Assembly (NCBI GenBank): GCA_945889495.1
Contig: CAMDBU010000043.1
Coordinates: 1 to 38,955 of the forward strand
Length of the DNA: 38,955 nucleotides
From: Syntrophobacter sp. SbD2
GTDB lineage: Bacteria; Desulfobacterota; Binatia; UBA9968
Reading direction: 5' to 3'
The notes under the pieces are model-generated. The model did no database searches. It saw only the letters and a program-made list of their open reading frames with translations, and had not been told where the DNA came from. Below are positions 13,801-21,008 of this stretch, piece by piece. The position numbers and the translations under genes were made by a program. Position 1 is the first letter of the stretch, and each line of letters starts with the position of its first letter.

Positions 13801-14823
13801 ATGCAGCGCAAACTTCCAGCGATCTTACTCGCGCTATTGTTTTCCGCTCCCAGTTTCGCCAGCCACTACCTACCCAAGCCCGGCGACAAGCCGGTTAATA
13901 TTCGCATCGGCACCTGCGCCATCACCGGCGGCTTCGTCCATCTCTACGCCGGCCAGGACTACGGCATATTTGAAAAGTACGGATTGAAAACCGAATCGAT
14001 CTTCATCCGCGGCAGCGGTCCGGCCTTGGCCGCGCTGGCCAGCGATGAGCTGCAATTTATTTTCTGCGCCGCCGACGGCACCATCCCCGGCATGGCCACC
14101 GGCATCGACGTCAAACTGGTCGCCTCGCCACTGGTCAAATTGCCCTACGTACTGATCGCGCGCAAGGAAATCCGCCGCGGCGAGGATTTAAAAGGCAAAG
14201 CCATCGGCATCGCCCGCGCCGGCGATCTGAGTGACAAACTCACCCGCGCGGTGATCAAGAAATTCGGCTTGACCCCCGATCAAGTATCGATCCGCCCCAT
14301 CGGCGGCAGCCAGGGCGAGCGCTACCAAGCGATGGCCGCCAACATCGTCCAGGCCGTCACGGTCACGCCGCCGCTCGACAGCCGCGCCAAAAACGCCGGC
14401 TTCAACGTCGTCTATCGCCTGATCGATCTCGACATGCCTTTCATCTACAGCTCGCTCCACACCAGCCATAAAATGCTCCGCGACCGGCCCGAGCTGGTCC
14501 AGCGCGCCGTCGCCGCCTTCGCCGAAGCGGTCCACTTCGTCGAGAAAAATCCCGACAAAGCCAAAGCGTCCATCGCCAAAGCAATGAACATGAAGGACGA
14601 GGAAGCGCTCCAGTCCTCCTACAACGTCTACGCCAAGGAAATCGTCGACCGAACCATGATCGTCCCGGCCAAATCGGTCGCCGAGTCCATCGAAAGCGCC
14701 CGCGAAGGCGGCACCACTATTCGGCGCAAAGCCGAGGAGATCTTCGACAACAGCTTCGTCAACAATTTAGAAAAGAGCGGTTTTCTAAAAGAGCTCTGGG
14801 GCAGCGAGAATTACCGGCGGTAA
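13801..14823 (+). CDS. NMT1/SsuA-like substrate-binding protein, tandem paralogue
   Basis: The 340-residue protein starts at an ATG with AAGGAG ten bases upstream and carries the signal peptide MQRKLPAILLALLFSAPSFA before SHYLPKPGDKPVN. It is colinear with the 12549-13571 product, sharing GGFVHLYAGQDYGIFEKYGL, ASPLVKLPYV, LIARKEIRRGEDLKGKAIGI, VHFVEKNPDKAKAS and KDEEALQSSYNVYAKEIVDR. The conservation over the whole length, including the tail, indicates a relatively recent duplication. It is convergent with the ATPase gene at 14853. No permease or ATPase partner is present. Confidence 0.87.
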   Translation: MQRKLPAILLALLFSAPSFASHYLPKPGDKPVNIRIGTCAITGGFVHLYAGQDYGIFEKYGLKTESIFIRGSGPALAALASDELQFIFCAADGTIPGMATGIDVKLVASPLVKLPYVLIARKEIRRGEDLKGKAIGIARAGDLSDKLTRAVIKKFGLTPDQVSIRPIGGSQGERYQAMAANIVQAVTVTPPLDSRAKNAGFNVVYRLIDLDMPFIYSSLHTSHKMLRDRPELVQRAVAAFAEAVHFVEKNPDKAKASIAKAMNMKDEEALQSSYNVYAKEIVDRTMIVPAKSVAESIESAREGGTTIRRKAEEIFDNSFVNNLEKSGFLKELWGSENYRR

Positions 14824-14831
14824 TCCGCCGG
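14814..14831. terminator. Perfect hairpin at a convergent gene end (possible terminator without T-run)
   Basis: CCGGCGG (14814-14820) and CCGCCGG (14825-14831) form a perfect seven-base stem around TAAT, overlapping the SBP stop codon. It lies in the 29-base gap between convergent genes. No T-tract follows on either strand, so it is at best a weak or factor-assisted terminator. Confidence 0.3.
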
Positions 14832-14852
14832 TTCAAGCCAGGTTCACTGGAG

Positions 14853-16157
14853 TCATTCGGCAAGAAACCAATCCACTGCGCCAACCGCCGAGACCGTTTT
14901 GGGTAGATCGCGGGAGAGCTCGGGCTCGAGAGTAATCAACACCTGCTTTGCGCCGCGGTGTTCCCGTGCCGCGGCTGCTAACGCCCGAGTTTCACGTTCT
15001 CGCGTTGTCGCGCTGTCTAAATCGGCGCAGACTTGAATGAGTTCACGTTTTGAATCTGGATAGCGCGCGAGAAAATCGACCTCATACCCATCCGCGGTCC
15101 GTACATACGAGATCTCGGCGCCGCGCCGTTCCAGTTCCAACAATACACAGGTCTCTAGGGAATGCCCCAAATTGCTCTTCCCTGACCGGTCGAAAACCGG
15201 AATTAAACCAGCATCGATGGGATAAATCTTGCGCGGATTCACCATCCGCCGCCGCTCGGAATCCGTGGCGATATACACAGCGCGAATCAAGAACGCGTCT
15301 TCCAGATGAGACAGATAGGCATGCAGAGTATCCTTAGCGACGGGCACACCTTGAGACTTGAGATCGCTCAAGAACTTACTCACACTGAAATGACTCCCAG
15401 CATTTCCCAATAAATGGCGCACCATCCAGCGGAGCGCTACCGGGTGAGAAACCGAATGCCGCTCGATAACATCGCGAATCAACGCAGTATCGACGTAGCC
15501 GCGGAGGAGCTCGAATCGATCCCTGGGTGGGACACCTTGAGCTTCCGGAAAGCCGCCCCCAGTAAGAAACTCCCTCAAGTGCTTATTGAGGGCTGAACGT
15601 TGGGACTTGGCCAGCTGCCTAAGTTTTAGATCAGGCTCTCGGCCGCAATGGCGCAGGTACTCGCGAAAACTAAACGGGTGCACAAGCGCTTCCATGGCGC
15701 GCCCTCGCATACTCGTCGCCACCTCGCGGCTAAGCAAGCGCGCTGAAGAACCGGAAATCAGCAACTCCACATGCTCGGTGTCGAGGAGCCGGCGCGCAAA
15801 GGTTTCCCATCCTTGAACAACCTGTATTTCGTCAAAAAAGAACACCGAGCGACTACGATCACGCAATTCTGGGTGTAAGCGATAGTATTCTTCAACCACC
15901 AGATGCAAATCCGAAGCTCCCAGCCCCGCCAAACGTTCGTCTTCGAAATTGAAATAAAGCAGGGCCTCTCTGGCCGTCCCTTGCGACAGGCGATCGGCCA
16001 GGACCTGCCATAAAAAAGTGGTTTTGCCGGTGCGCCGCATGCCGATGACCGCGACGGCCTTATTTTTGACCGCGGGCAGCCAAACGTCTCGGCGCGTGAA
16101 CGCTGGAACTGGCAGGGCTAACGAATCGACGATTTTTTGCCGGATGAGCTCTCGCAT
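14853..16157 (-). CDS. AAA_14/DUF4143-type P-loop ATPase
   Basis: This 434-residue protein has Walker A GMRRTGKT at residues 39-46, Walker B VFFFDEIQ with D109 and E110, and a sensor-like LISGSSARLLSRE segment. Next comes MEALVHPFSFREYLRH, typical of this class. A winged-helix-like stretch follows (FSVSKFLSDLKSQGVPVAKD, then LHAYLSHLEDAFLIRAV). The C-terminal DUF4143 part has YPIDAGLIPVF and the nuclease-fold-like GYEVDFLARYP. The function of the family is not settled. The promoter carries two palindromes, one of them overlapping the ribosome-binding site (AAGGA, next to the ATG at 16157), so expression is probably tightly regulated. It is only distantly similar to the ATPase at 1621-2781. 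Confidence 0.87.
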   Translation of the reverse strand: MRELIRQKIVDSLALPVPAFTRRDVWLPAVKNKAVAVIGMRRTGKTTFLWQVLADRLSQGTAREALLYFNFEDERLAGLGASDLHLVVEEYYRLHPELRDRSRSVFFFDEIQVVQGWETFARRLLDTEHVELLISGSSARLLSREVATSMRGRAMEALVHPFSFREYLRHCGREPDLKLRQLAKSQRSALNKHLREFLTGGGFPEAQGVPPRDRFELLRGYVDTALIRDVIERHSVSHPVALRWMVRHLLGNAGSHFSVSKFLSDLKSQGVPVAKDTLHAYLSHLEDAFLIRAVYIATDSERRRMVNPRKIYPIDAGLIPVFDRSGKSNLGHSLETCVLLELERRGAEISYVRTADGYEVDFLARYPDSKRELIQVCADLDSATTRERETRALAAAAREHRGAKQVLITLEPELSRDLPKTVSAVGAVDWFLAE

Positions 16158-16158
16158 T

Positions 16159-16177
16159 TGTCCTTATTAAAAGGACA
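16159..16177. promoter_or_regulatory. Proximal palindromic operator of the ATPase gene
   Basis: TGTCCTT (16159-16165) and AAGGACA (16171-16177) are perfect complements around the five-base loop ATTAA. On the coding strand the second arm supplies AAGGA immediately before the ATG, so a bound protein would also cover the ribosome-binding site. Its centre is 33 bases from that of the distal palindrome. Confidence 0.6.
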
Positions 16178-16205
16178 TATTATTAACTATTTGTCCTTAT
16201 GTAAA
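16177..16205 (-). promoter_or_regulatory. Candidate sigma-70 promoter of the ATPase gene
   Basis: On the minus strand TTTACA (16205-16200) as -35 and TAATAT (16182-16177) as -10 are separated by 17 bases. The -35 box lies inside the distal palindrome and the -10 box touches the proximal one. Repression by a protein bound to the palindromes would be expected. Confidence 0.5.
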
Positions 16206-16214
16206 GGACAAATA
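16188..16214. promoter_or_regulatory. Distal palindromic operator of the ATPase gene
   Basis: The arms TATTTGTCCTT (16188-16198) and AAGGACAAATA (16204-16214) are perfectly complementary over eleven bases, with a five-base centre, ATGTA. The inner seven bases are identical to those of the proximal palindrome. The 33-base centre distance is about three helical turns, so two dimers could bind on the same face of the DNA. Confidence 0.65.
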
Positions 16215-16485
16215 ATCCGAATTTCGCTGTCCGGACCGAGAGCTGTTGTGAAACGTTGGAACTGAGCACAGCGAATAAACGGCCCCTTGCAAGCTGCAAG
16301 GCATCGGGGAATTCATCTCGCACCACGTAGTTGAGTGGGTAAAGGCGCGTAACACCGATACCCACCATTCAAAACGACGGGTATCGCTTACGCTCCATCC
16401 ATCCTACTACGCTAAGACCGATCAGCCGATTCCAACCGCTTGAGCGGCGCGAAGCGTTTGAACGACCTAAACGATATGAGCGGAG
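16215..16485. repeat. Gene-free spacer with a dispersed 'GGGTATCGC' hairpin repeat
   Basis: No credible gene lies here. CGATACCCACC (around 16356-16366) and GGGTATCG (around 16379-16386) form an inverted repeat. It is followed by CTCCATCCATCCTAC, a motif familiar as a dispersed intergenic repeat in proteobacteria. The rest shows no recognisable structure. Confidence 0.5.
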
Positions 16486-17451
16486 TTATCTTGTTTGCGC
16501 CTTGCGCAGCCAGCTCATGTCTTCCAAATCGTCCGGCGTGAAGGTTTTCGCGACTTTCAACGACTCGCGGTAGATTTCGATTTCCTTTTCCACCGCGGCG
16601 CGCGGCTTGGTGCCGTCCTTGCTGTAGCCGAGCATCTGCGCCGCCATCGCTTTCTCAGCCAGCGCCAAGTCGATCTTGTGGTAAGCCGAAACATATTGCA
16701 CCACTTCGCTACGATTGGCCGGATTGAGAATGTAATTCATGGTCCGGTGCAGGGCGGCGATCATACCTTGGACTTTTTGCGGCGATTTCTTCATGGTCTC
16801 GATGGAACTCACCAGGCCGATGAAACTCAGCGGCGCGTAGGTGCGCGCCTCAGCTAACTTCACATAACCTTTGGCCTCCAACTCTTCGACATAGGGCGGA
16901 GGCAAAATGGTCGCAGCCACTCTCCTGCTGATCAGCGACTTCATCATGTTGTCGGTGACCTGGAGCGCGAGCAACGTGGCCTTGCCGGCTTCGATGCCAT
17001 GGGCACGCAGAATCGCCGCGGTCGACATTCCGGTGGCATCGGTCAAGGCATTCACACCGATAGTCTTGCCCGCCAGCTCGGCCACCGATTTGATCTCCGG
17101 CTGGCCCATCAGCACATGAACCGGATCCTGCTGGACGTAGAAAACCCGTCTGATCGGCACGCCGCGCATGATCGCGGAGGTCGCCGCGCCGGTGGTCGAG
17201 GAAAAATCCAAGTCCCCCGCCACCATCGCCGCGATCGCCGTCGGCGGCGCCATCAAGATCAACTGCGGCTCGATCTGCTCGGCGGCGAAGAAGCCCTTAT
17301 CCTTGCCGAAGTAGTACGGCATGATCGACAGACTTCTCGAAGGAATGTGAATCGACACCCGGGTCGGCGCGGCGGCGCCCTGCGCCGATTGCGCGACCGC
17401 CGTCACTGACAGAACCAACAATAAATTGCCAATCATTCTCCACGCGCGCAT
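16486..17451 (-). CDS. NitT/TauT-type substrate-binding protein
   Basis: The 321-residue exported protein starts at the ATG at 17451, with AAGGTGA upstream. Its signal peptide is MRAWRMIGNLLLVLSVTAVA, cut near QGA-AAPT. An upstream extension open to 17547 would bury the signal peptide. Family features are VSIHIPSRSLSIMPYYFGKD, KGFFAAEQIEPQLI, VAELAGKTIGVNAL and LISRRVAATILPPPYVEELE. It lies 61 bases downstream of the AhpD-like selenoprotein gene and probably ends the leftward unit that begins with the amidohydrolase at 19071. The unit suggests uptake and breakdown of one compound class. Confidence 0.85.
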   Translation of the reverse strand: MRAWRMIGNLLLVLSVTAVAQSAQGAAAPTRVSIHIPSRSLSIMPYYFGKDKGFFAAEQIEPQLILMAPPTAIAAMVAGDLDFSSTTGAATSAIMRGVPIRRVFYVQQDPVHVLMGQPEIKSVAELAGKTIGVNALTDATGMSTAAILRAHGIEAGKATLLALQVTDNMMKSLISRRVAATILPPPYVEELEAKGYVKLAEARTYAPLSFIGLVSSIETMKKSPQKVQGMIAALHRTMNYILNPANRSEVVQYVSAYHKIDLALAEKAMAAQMLGYSKDGTKPRAAVEKEIEIYRESLKVAKTFTPDDLEDMSWLRKAQTR

Positions 17452-17512
17452 CGATTCACCTTCCGTTTTTGCGGCCCATTGCGTTCTTTGCGGCCAATAA
17501 TCCGATTCCGAC

Positions 17513-18103
17513 TCACTCATGAAACTTGCTCGCCGCTGCCGCCGCAACTTCCTTGACCAGCGGCACCGGGCAGAAGCCGTGCGCCTCGACGGCGAACACC
17601 GGGTTGAACTTACTGCGGAAATTTTCCAGCGCGATGACCGCCGCCAGTTCGACCAGCTCTTCTTCGCTGAACTGCTTCTTCAACCGGGCGAAAAAGCGAT
17701 CGGTGACCCGCTTGCCGGTGTAGGTCATGCGCTCGCACAGCTCCAACGCCAATTTTTCTCTTAAGGAGAATAAAGAATTCTTTTTGTAATCGCCCAGCGC
17801 CGCTTCGACTTTGTCCGCCGACGCTCCATGTTGCATCCCACTGGATGCGTTGATGTCCAGTCAATAGGGACAACCATTGATGCTGGCGGCCTTCATGCAG
17901 AGAAGATGGCGCAGCTCGGCGCTAATCAATCCCGACGCGACGATGCCGGCTTGCAGGGCTTGCACGCCTTGCTGAATCGTCGGCCGCAGGCCGTAGACTT
18001 TCGCGGTGTTGAGAATCGTGCCGTACTGCTTTTCCTGGGCGGCGAAAACTTCCTGCACTTCTTTCGGCGCGGTTTCTTTCGATGCTCCCTTGATGCGTAG
18101 CAT
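17513..18103 (-). CDS. Carboxymuconolactone decarboxylase/AhpD-like protein, probable selenoprotein (TGA read as Sec81)
   Basis: One reading frame runs from an ATG at 18103 (GGAGG just upstream) to a TGA at 17513. A single in-frame TGA at 17861-17863 interrupts it. The 80 residues before the TGA end ASINGCPY. The 115 residues after it begin LDINASSGMQHGASADKVEA. Together they form one uninterrupted CMD/AhpD-type domain of 196 residues, and the TGA falls exactly where the second cysteine of the CxxC motif belongs. AhpD-like proteins reduce peroxides through this motif, and selenocysteine versions of the family are known. A hairpin at 17827-17855 fits a bacterial SECIS element. The following helix (residues about 110-155) contains AVIALENFRSKFNPVF. 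The gene lies 14 bases after the amidohydrolase gene. If the TGA were a stop, both halves would be non-functional. Confidence 0.8.
17827..17855 (-). promoter_or_regulatory. Putative bacterial SECIS element
   Basis: On the mRNA strand GCAUCC (17848-17843) and GGAUGC (17838-17833) form a perfect six-base stem with the loop AGUG. A lower CAU/AUG stem (17855-17853 with 17829-17827) adds three pairs across an internal loop. The loop starts 18 bases after the UGA and contains the G-U doublet typical of SelB-binding hairpins. Spacing and loop both fit the bacterial SECIS model. Confidence 0.65.
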
Positions 18104-18117
18104 AGAACCTCCCTTGG

Positions 18118-19071
18118 CTAGATTTTTAACAGCTTCGCCGCCGTGCCGCCAAGCATAGCTTCTTTCAAATGCGCCGCCAGCGGCAAGCCACGAATCTCGT
18201 CGATGTATTCATTGACCCCGGAAATATTTTTCCCCTGCGCCGGATCGCTGGCGTTGAAGTTTTGCGGATAGTCGGTGGCGAACACCAACCGCTCGGGCTT
18301 GATCACCTCCAAGGCGCAGCGCAGCGCGATGGCGCTGCCTTCGAAGCCGGCCATGTCGAAATAGAGCTGGTTGAAATAGTCGTCGAAATGCTTGGGCAAC
18401 TTGAATCGGTAGGACGAGCGCGAGATGCGCTCCTTGTAACCGGCCAAGCCGCCGCCGAAGTGGGCGAAAACGAATGCCAATTCAGGATAGCGCTCCATCA
18501 CGCCGCCGGCGATCAAGCGCGTCACCGCCACGCCGAGATCGAACTCGCGGGTGAGGATCACCGGAAACATGTAATCCTTCATCAGATCGTAGCCCTTGGG
18601 TCCCAACGCCGGATGGACAAAAATCGGCACCTTGAGCCGCTTGACGGTATCGTAGAACGGCGTGAACTCCTTGGCGTCGAGCGACAAACCATTCGCCTGC
18701 GACGAGATCGTCACGCCTTTCAAACCCAACTCAACAATCGCCCGCTCCAACTCCGCCAGCGCCGCGGCGCCACCTAGCGGCGGCAAATGGGCCAGGCCGA
18801 CAAATCGCGTTGGATAATCGCGTTGAGCTCGTGCCGTGCAGTCGTTGAGCAACTGGCAATTCTCCAGCGTGGTGTCCCAGCCGAGGATCGAGCTCTGCAC
18901 CGCGATATCGATGCCGGCGCGATCCATGTCGGCGATCTGCGCGTCGAGATCGAAAAGCTGCGAATGAATCGACGCGTCGCCGGTGCGCACCGCGTCCTTG
19001 CGTGTCGGGTCCATGCCGAGCTTACGTCCGAGCTCGGCGGGAATGTAGTGATGTTCAAAGTCGATAACCAT
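18118..19071 (-). CDS. Amidohydrolase family protein (Amidohydro_2, ACMSD-like)
   Basis: The 317-residue TIM-barrel metal hydrolase or decarboxylase starts at an ATG with GGAG six bases upstream. Putative metal and catalytic residues are H7/H8 in MVIDFEHHYIP, H153 in FVHPALGPKG, H204 in FVFAHFGGG and D267 in VFATDYPQNF. Other family blocks are DMDRAGIDIAVQSS and GLAHLPP. Members of this family hydrolyse or decarboxylate aromatic and heterocyclic acids; the substrate here is unknown. It is the first gene of a leftward unit with the AhpD-like selenoprotein gene and an SBP gene. It diverges, across 97 bases, from the SBP-hydrolase-HyuA-HyuB unit, so the two units may share a promoter region and a substrate. 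Confidence 0.85.
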   Translation of the reverse strand: MVIDFEHHYIPAELGRKLGMDPTRKDAVRTGDASIHSQLFDLDAQIADMDRAGIDIAVQSSILGWDTTLENCQLLNDCTARAQRDYPTRFVGLAHLPPLGGAAALAELERAIVELGLKGVTISSQANGLSLDAKEFTPFYDTVKRLKVPIFVHPALGPKGYDLMKDYMFPVILTREFDLGVAVTRLIAGGVMERYPELAFVFAHFGGGLAGYKERISRSSYRFKLPKHFDDYFNQLYFDMAGFEGSAIALRCALEVIKPERLVFATDYPQNFNASDPAQGKNISGVNEYIDEIRGLPLAAHLKEAMLGGTAAKLLKI

Positions 19072-19168
19072 TTGTCACTCCGCGCGACTGGCGCGCTGCT
19101 TAGGCATTGATGATTTCACCGTTCGGCCGTTTGACAGCGGTCCCATCCCGTAAGTATATCTTCTACCG

Positions 19169-20167
19169 ATGTATGACAAACTAATTTTCCTGCTCGCGAT
19201 CATCGCGCTAGCCGCGCAAGGCGCTGCCGCTCAAGAGACTAAAAAGCTCACCACGGTTCATCAAGCGATTTCGACACCCGACTTCGGCTACCTGCCGACA
19301 TTGGTCGGGCGCAGCAAAGGCATGTTCGCCCAGGAAGGCATCGACTTGAAGCTGCTGGTGCTCAGCGTGCGGGTGGCGCTGCCGGCGCTGTTGGCGAAAG
19401 AAGTTCATTTCGCCACCGCCGGTTCATCCCTGCCGGCGTCCTTGCGCGGCTCGCCGGTGAAAGCGGTGTATTTTTCCTACAAGACGTCGACCTTCCAACT
19501 GGTCGTGCGGCCGGAAATTACCAGTGGCGCCAATCTCAAAGGCAAAACCCTGTCGATCTCGACGCCGGGATCGAGCAACGATATCGCTTCCAGGCTGATG
19601 TTGAAAAAGCTCGGCTTGGAGGCCGGCCGCGATGTCAACTTACTGCCGAGCGGCGATTCCCAAGCGCGCGTCCTCGGCATGGAAACCGGCGCCATCGCCG
19701 GCTCGGCGGTCAATCCCGACGTGGCGGCTTTCCTTGCGACCAAAGGCTACCGCATCTTGATGAACTCGTCGGAGGTTTATCCCGTGCCGTTCTCGGGCAT
19801 GTCGACCCACGACGATCTGCTGCGCGATAATGCCGACTTGATCCGGCGCTGGCTACGCGCCCATGTTCGGGCCATGGTGCAAATTCGAAAGAATCCCGAA
19901 GACGCCGCGCACGTCGCCGCCAAAGAGTTGAAGATCAATCCTGACATCGCGCTGGGTGCCACCAAGTTACTGTTGCCGGCGATCGGCGCCGACGATCCCG
20001 GCGGTTTCGGCGAAACCGGCATGCGCTTGAACATGGAACTCACCGGCAGCCGCCAAGGCACCGACACCAGCAAGATTCCGATCGCGCAGGTCGCCAGCGT
20101 CAACCTGCTGCGCGAAGTCCAGCGCGAGCTCGGCATCCACTGCAAAGACGGCTACCAGTGCAAGTAG
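19169..20167 (+). CDS. NitT/TauT-type substrate-binding protein
   Basis: The 332-residue protein has a signal peptide (MYDKLIFLLAIIALAAQGAA, cut before QETK). It shows the NMT1/SsuA-like pattern FGYLPTLVGRSKGMFAQEGI, LKGKTLSISTPGSSNDIASR and LEAGRDVNLLPSGDSQAR. The two cysteines in HCKDGYQCK at the C-terminus could form a disulphide in the periplasm. The ATG has no evident ribosome-binding site, so the start may be leaderless or weakly translated. It heads a rightward unit with an isochorismatase-like hydrolase and HyuA/HyuB. That makes cyclic amides or their products plausible ligands, but this is only an inference from context. Confidence 0.84.
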   Translation: MYDKLIFLLAIIALAAQGAAAQETKKLTTVHQAISTPDFGYLPTLVGRSKGMFAQEGIDLKLLVLSVRVALPALLAKEVHFATAGSSLPASLRGSPVKAVYFSYKTSTFQLVVRPEITSGANLKGKTLSISTPGSSNDIASRLMLKKLGLEAGRDVNLLPSGDSQARVLGMETGAIAGSAVNPDVAAFLATKGYRILMNSSEVYPVPFSGMSTHDDLLRDNADLIRRWLRAHVRAMVQIRKNPEDAAHVAAKELKINPDIALGATKLLLPAIGADDPGGFGETGMRLNMELTGSRQGTDTSKIPIAQVASVNLLREVQRELGIHCKDGYQCK

Positions 20168-20239
20168 GCGGCGAAAAACGAATCGGAACGATCCACCGCG
20201 AAGATCGCCCTGGAGTCGAAGGTTTCGAATCATTCACCG

Positions 20240-20345
20240 CTGAGACGCCGACGGCGCCCAGTAGAGAATTGTGAATTAATAACGACTGCCGACTCTGCAA
20301 CGTCTGCGCCTCCGCGATGAAAGTTATTTTCGCAAAGACGAACCC
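20240..20345. repeat. Degenerate hairpin-like intergenic repeat
   Basis: The words CACCGCTGAGACGCCGAC and GTCTGCGCCTCCGCGATGAA resemble the arms of the widespread 'ACCGC(A)GAGACGC...GCGTCTCTGCGGTG' intergenic repeats, here in imperfect form. They fill most of the 183-base gap between the SBP gene and the isochorismatase-like gene. Confidence 0.35.
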
Positions 20346-20350
20346 AACCC

Positions 20351-20992
20351 ATGAATACCGATGACTTCGACAGCGGCAAGACCGCGATGCTTTTTTTCGA
20401 TCTGCTCAACTCCTTCATCCACGGTGGCGATGACAGCGCCAAGGCGCAGAAAATGCCAATGGTGGACAATGCCGTGCGTTTGATGAAAGCATGCCGCGAG
20501 GCGGCGATACCGATTTTTTTCGCCAGTGCAAGCCACCATGGGAGCGGCTCGACAGCATCGAACTTGATCACCGACACCGACACGAGCTTGAAGCCCTGGT
20601 CGGGTGGCATGGTTGCCTGGCGCAAGCCGCACACCATCCAGGGCGACTGGGGCTCGCAAGTGATCGCCGAGTTGGAGCCGCGCGCCGACGATTATTACAT
20701 CCCCAAGTGCCGCTATAGCGCGTTTCACCAAACCTGTTTAGACTTGGCGCTGCGCAGCCGCGCCATCGACACGCTGATAATTTCCGGCGGCTCCACCGAT
20801 GTCGGCGTCTGCGCCACGGTGTTCGCCGGCCGCGATCACGACTATCATCTAATAGTGGCCCGCGACGCCTGCGCCACCAGCCATGATCCGCGCAGTCACG
20901 ACACTTTGATGGACTTGGTCTTTCCGCGCATGGCGCGGGTGCGCAGCACCGAGCAGATCATTGGCATGATTCAAACCAGAGCGCAGGCGTAA
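20351..20992 (+). CDS. Isochorismatase-like cysteine hydrolase
   Basis: The 213-residue cytoplasmic protein has the catalytic triad of the family: D17 in MLFFDLLNSF, K119 in YYIPKCRYSAF and C154 in STDVGVCATVF. The length is normal. Family members hydrolyse N-carbamoyl compounds, nicotinamide, ureidoacrylate or biuret-like substrates, or isochorismate. Next to HyuA/HyuB, an N-carbamoyl amino acid or similar amide hydrolase is a plausible role; N-carbamoylsarcosine amidase is a family member with exactly that partnership. Specific residues for that activity cannot be judged by eye. HyuA follows 16 bases downstream, so the genes are probably cotranscribed. Confidence 0.87.
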   Translation: MNTDDFDSGKTAMLFFDLLNSFIHGGDDSAKAQKMPMVDNAVRLMKACREAAIPIFFASASHHGSGSTASNLITDTDTSLKPWSGGMVAWRKPHTIQGDWGSQVIAELEPRADDYYIPKCRYSAFHQTCLDLALRSRAIDTLIISGGSTDVGVCATVFAGRDHDYHLIVARDACATSHDPRSHDTLMDLVFPRMARVRSTEQIIGMIQTRAQA

Positions 20993-21008
20993 GCGCGGAA
21001 AGAACGGC

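Noticed and set aside
16183-16368. Small minus-strand open frame (61 codons) upstream of the SBP gene at 16486
   Set aside because: It overlaps the double-palindrome promoter and a dispersed repeat, and the predicted peptide is translated repeat.
17513-17836. Separate short gene starting at the ATG at 17836
   Set aside because: This would be the second half of the AhpD-like domain without its catalytic motif. Frame continuity, motif position and the hairpin favour readthrough as selenocysteine. The ATG is internal.
17861-17863. TGA as a simple nonsense mutation or sequencing error
   Set aside because: The codon sits exactly at the second cysteine of CxxC and is followed by a SECIS-like hairpin at proper spacing. 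A one-base error (TGC or TGT to TGA) remains possible but is less likely.
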